Made by a program: the position numbers and the translations under genes | The notes under the pieces: generated by a model | Databases searched by the model: none | Told to the model about the DNA's origin: nothing | What the model saw: the letters and a program-made list of their open reading frames with translations, nothing else | Part shown: in pieces, positions 61,511 through 64,000 of the stretch | How the letters are laid out: each line of letters starts with the position of its first letter | How positions within the stretch are numbered: the stretch's first letter is position 1 | Source of the DNA: Maridesulfovibrio sp. | GTDB taxonomy: Bacteria > Desulfobacterota > Desulfovibrionia > Desulfovibrionales > Desulfovibrionaceae | Assembly (NCBI RefSeq): GCF_963678865.1 | Contig: NZ_OY787459.1 | Location: 2,384,501 to 2,448,500 of the forward strand | Reading direction: 5' to 3' | DNA: 64,000 bases

Positions 61511-62794
61511 CTACTTTTTCTCAATCAAAGCCGAATAGAAAAATTCGTGTAGTTCCGAATCCGGCGGTGTAGTCCATTCTTTCAAAGAAACAGCGTCGTT
61601 GTGCCGCTTGAGGAAGGATTTAATCTGGAGCTCATTCTCTTCTGGATTGAGTGTGCAGGTGATGTAAGCCAGCCGCCCTCCCCTGCGCACGGTTTCCCAA
61701 CTGTTGTCCAGAATACGCGACTGTAGGCGGACCAATGAATCCACATCTTCCGGGGTACGCTTGAACTTGGTATCCGGCCTGCGTGAAAGGACTCCCAGCC
61801 CGGAACAGGGAACATCAAGCAGCGCCGTACCGATAGATTCCTTAGCCAGCGGCGGATTAATCGCCGAAGCACGAAAAGCGGATACAGAAGGTACTTCACG
61901 TTTCAAAGCGGCCAATCTTCTGGCATGGGGATCGCTGGCTATAATCGGTGAAACGTCCTTTGAATGCAAAAATCTTGACTTGCCGCCACGCCCGGAACAT
62001 CCGTCCCAGACCGGGGTAGGCCATTCGGAAGGTTCCAACACAGCAAGGGCCTCGCGGGCAGCATAACTCTGGCGGGTCACAGACTCTTTCAAACCGTTGA
62101 AAGCTTCAGGCCAGTAGCCTGAATAAAAAGCAAAAGCCTGCCCGTCAGAGGCAATGTAATCTTCCTCTTCCAGAAGTTGGATAGCTGCAGCCTTAGCTTT
62201 TTTGTCAGCTGTATTAAGAACAAATCCGGCAGCAGGAGGGCATATCTGCGCTTCAAGATATTGCTCAGCCCGATCACGCCCATAGCTTTTCATCCAGAGC
62301 TCAACAATCCACTCCGGGCATGAATAGTAAGCGGAAAGAAATTCGATATCGGAATCAGTATTGCGGCGGAAAAATTCATCATCAGCCCCATCTTCAGCCA
62401 GCCGGGCCACTTTACGCAGCACAGCATTTGCCAGACCGCCGAGCTTGCCATGGGAAAGACGCTTAGCAGAATCCACCCCCCAATCCACGGAAGCATAAGC
62501 TGGAACATCCATATGAAGAAGTTCATAAGCGGCCAGACCCAATACCCTTATTATGGGCTGAGGCAAACCGTCGGGCCGGGAAAGAAAGCAATTCAGCACA
62601 GCCTGCAGCCTCAAACGCATGCGCAGGTAGCCATAAAGGATTTCCGTAACAAACCCTCGGTCACGTCCGTCAAGATTTGCCGATGTCAGAGCATTATCAA
62701 GAACGGCCTGTGCATCCGCCCCGCCGTCCAGAGCACGAGTCACACACTCGAAGGCAACACCCCTTGGGCCGGGCAAGGCATTCGTTTTCTTCAT
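61511..62794 (-). CDS. rsmB: RsmB-like 16S rRNA cytosine-C5 methyltransferase
   Basis: A 427-residue Fmu/Sun-family enzyme. N-terminal NusB-like domain (about 10-145: RDRGFVTEILYGYLRMRLRL, LPQPIIRVLGLAAYELLHMDVP) then methyltransferase with LDVPCSGLGVLSRRPDTKFKR and ITCTLNPEENELQ, giving the two catalytic Cys. It modifies C967 of 16S rRNA in E. coli; the same is likely here. The upstream DUF116 gene ends 15 bases before its start, and fmt precedes that. This fmt-DUF116-rsmB order is typical of the group. Confidence 0.92.
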   Translation of the reverse strand: MKKTNALPGPRGVAFECVTRALDGGADAQAVLDNALTSANLDGRDRGFVTEILYGYLRMRLRLQAVLNCFLSRPDGLPQPIIRVLGLAAYELLHMDVPAYASVDWGVDSAKRLSHGKLGGLANAVLRKVARLAEDGADDEFFRRNTDSDIEFLSAYYSCPEWIVELWMKSYGRDRAEQYLEAQICPPAAGFVLNTADKKAKAAAIQLLEEEDYIASDGQAFAFYSGYWPEAFNGLKESVTRQSYAAREALAVLEPSEWPTPVWDGCSGRGGKSRFLHSKDVSPIIASDPHARRLAALKREVPSVSAFRASAINPPLAKESIGTALLDVPCSGLGVLSRRPDTKFKRTPEDVDSLVRLQSRILDNSWETVRRGGRLAYITCTLNPEENELQIKSFLKRHNDAVSLKEWTTPPDSELHEFFYSALIEKK

Positions 62795-62809
62795 TTACGG
62801 ATTCCCGGC

Positions 62810-63628
62810 TTAAAGCCCGGTAAGAGGGGTAAGTGCCACATTCTTGTCCGCATCGGCAGGAAGCTTGTCTTCCTTTAAAAAGCGACGCAAAGCATTCTCC
62901 ACATCGATGAGCGCGACCTGTGTATCAAGGCATGGTCCGTTAGGGCGCTCGTTGAGCACACCGTAGACCGGAAGCGGATAGGTATCCTGAATACCACTGG
63001 CAAGATCGCGTTCGCAAGCAATTGCTATGATCATGCGCGGACGGTTCTGCACCACCAGCCTACGGGCAATTGTCCCGCCGGTGGCGACATAAAAATGCAC
63101 CCCGTATTTATCACGCAGATCAAGCAGCCCCTTAATGGAGCACAAGCCGCAGCGCTTGCAGTTATCAATGTCATAGGTCAGGCGCATATCACAACGGCTG
63201 GCCTGTAAACAGTGCGGGGTCAGGATCATAATCTTTTCAGGATCAAACCGCCCCACCTCGGAAAGGACCAATTCGTTATTAACCTTGATGAAAGACCCAC
63301 GGATCTTACTCTTGGAAAGCCCGAAAATACGGCCCAGAATAGTCATCAGAGGGAGAAAAAGCTTAACACTTAATCCACGCGCTTTCTGGGAAAAAGGAAA
63401 TGTACGATGAAACACCACATTGGTGAGCAGCCCAACATAGCCCCAACCGACCAGCACGATGAGCGCGAAAATGAACAGTCCCCAACCCCAGGAAGCCCAA
63501 GAGCCGAATGAATCCAGTCCGGCATAAGGCACATACCAGAGCAGGCCCAGAAACAGGCAGAGCAGCATACAGGTTCCGGTGATCAGGCCGATAAAAAGCC
63601 GCTTTTTGTTATCTTTTTCTACACTCAT
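62810..63628 (-). CDS. DUF116 family membrane protein
   Basis: A 272-residue protein: two N-terminal membrane helices (about 10-30 and 45-72) then a soluble domain with cysteines (ILTPHCLQASRCDMRLTYDIDNCKRCGLCSIKGL) that probably holds an Fe-S cluster, followed by ATGGTIARRLV and IIAIACERDLASGI. Function unknown. Linked to fmt and rsmB in operons, so a role in translation or formyl metabolism is suspected by context only. A repeat copy separates it from fmt. Confidence 0.88.
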   Translation of the reverse strand: MSVEKDNKKRLFIGLITGTCMLLCLFLGLLWYVPYAGLDSFGSWASWGWGLFIFALIVLVGWGYVGLLTNVVFHRTFPFSQKARGLSVKLFLPLMTILGRIFGLSKSKIRGSFIKVNNELVLSEVGRFDPEKIMILTPHCLQASRCDMRLTYDIDNCKRCGLCSIKGLLDLRDKYGVHFYVATGGTIARRLVVQNRPRMIIAIACERDLASGIQDTYPLPVYGVLNERPNGPCLDTQVALIDVENALRRFLKEDKLPADADKNVALTPLTGL

Positions 63629-63644
63629 TTATTAAAACTCATAG

Positions 63645-63704
63645 TTGAAGCGCTTCGCGATTTTGACGAATAAATTTCGCCTCCGGCAGGGTCGCCGCAG
63701 GCTT
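63645..63704 (+). repeat. dispersed modular repeat, copy 11 (short form)
   Basis: GCGCTTCGCG, an A/T spacer, TTTCGCCTCCGGCAGGGTCGCC. It ends two bases before the fmt stop. Confidence 0.65.
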
Positions 63705-63706
63705 TC

Positions 63707-64000
63707 CTAGCACTTATTCATATAGCCGCACATGAAGGCCTTGCCGTCCATTTCTTTTTTGCCGGCCGGCTTGACCTTGGATGCGAGGTAAATCTTATCC
63801 TGACAGGCAATGCCGAGCATGCCGTCAAATTCTCCGACAATGGTTCCGGGTGCATGATCACCAACTTCATCATCACCGGGCTTGCCGGGTGAAAGCACGA
63901 GGCGGATAGGTTCCTTGCCTTCGGGAGTCCAGAAGTAATAAGCTCCGGGCCATGGATACATGCCCCTTATCTTATTATGCACTTCCTTGACCGGAAGATT
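63707..64000 (-). CDS. fmt: methionyl-tRNA formyltransferase, C-terminal part
   Basis: The 3' 97 codons of a gene that starts beyond the window. The sequence VHNKIRGMYPWPGAYYFWTPEGKE is the linker and start of the C-terminal tRNA-binding OB domain of Fmt; GTIVGEFDGMLGIACQDKIYLASKVKPAGKKEMDGKAFMCG completes it. Fmt formylates initiator Met-tRNA. First gene of the fmt-DUF116-rsmB unit. The frame stays open to the window end. Confidence 0.9.
   Translation of the reverse strand, partial: NLPVKEVHNKIRGMYPWPGAYYFWTPEGKEPIRLVLSPGKPGDDEVGDHAPGTIVGEFDGMLGIACQDKIYLASKVKPAGKKEMDGKAFMCGYMNKC

Overview
The window reads as a contiguous piece of a marine Desulfovibrionaceae chromosome (Maridesulfovibrio-like, moderate G+C; the genus is an inference from gene content and order, not from a search). 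The strongest markers are a complete dsrMKJOP operon of dissimilatory sulfate reduction (26644-31652), a two-gene FAD/Fe-S lactate- or glycolate-type dehydrogenase next to secA, and the order ffh-rpsP-khpA-rimM-trmD-rplS-rnhB-yraN-rsmI with PTS genes and smpB downstream.

Layout. 1-3580: end of a YfcE-type phosphoesterase, a MarC membrane protein with a small downstream gene, and a chemotaxis receptor. 3583-9829 (minus): secA, a GlcF/GlcD-like pair and a LysR regulator. 9996-10154: an unlisted 52-residue membrane protein. 10248-20302 (minus): a long translation, RNA-modification and PTS block running from ffh down to smpB. 20580-25683: an OB-fold protein, an HdrD/GlpC-like Fe-S protein, a polytopic membrane protein, a small gene and a thioesterase that share a repeated upstream element, then sfsA. 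26065-31652: an RsbRD-type sensor gene and dsrMKJOP, with a CRP-type palindrome upstream. 31832-45620: a hypothetical protein, universal stress protein, hisC-cmk, an HD-HAD fusion, a DUF900 lipoprotein, rnhA, phosphohexomutase, hflKC, glf and hemW. 45651-51000: tandem USP, queH, RNase E/G, a radical SAM protein and trmI. 51000-55470 is the accessory part: a toxin-antitoxin pair whose toxin has an in-frame amber codon, bracketed by a duplicated trmI 3' end; a Cys-rich hypothetical protein; a class II Fic protein; a YccF protein; and a MerR-methyltransferase fusion beside a stand-alone copy of its middle domain. 55662-60365: two acyl-CoA ligase genes, each preceded by an XRE-cupin regulator. 60689-64000: a TPR protein, rsmB-like methyltransferase, DUF116 and the start-truncated fmt.

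The gaps are shaped by a dispersed family of modular palindromic repeats, at least eleven copies in 64 kb. They often abut stop codons and have pushed several apparent gene starts upstream of the real ones. Many genes also end in strong, often bidirectional, hairpin terminators. No rRNA, tRNA, IS element or CRISPR array was seen.
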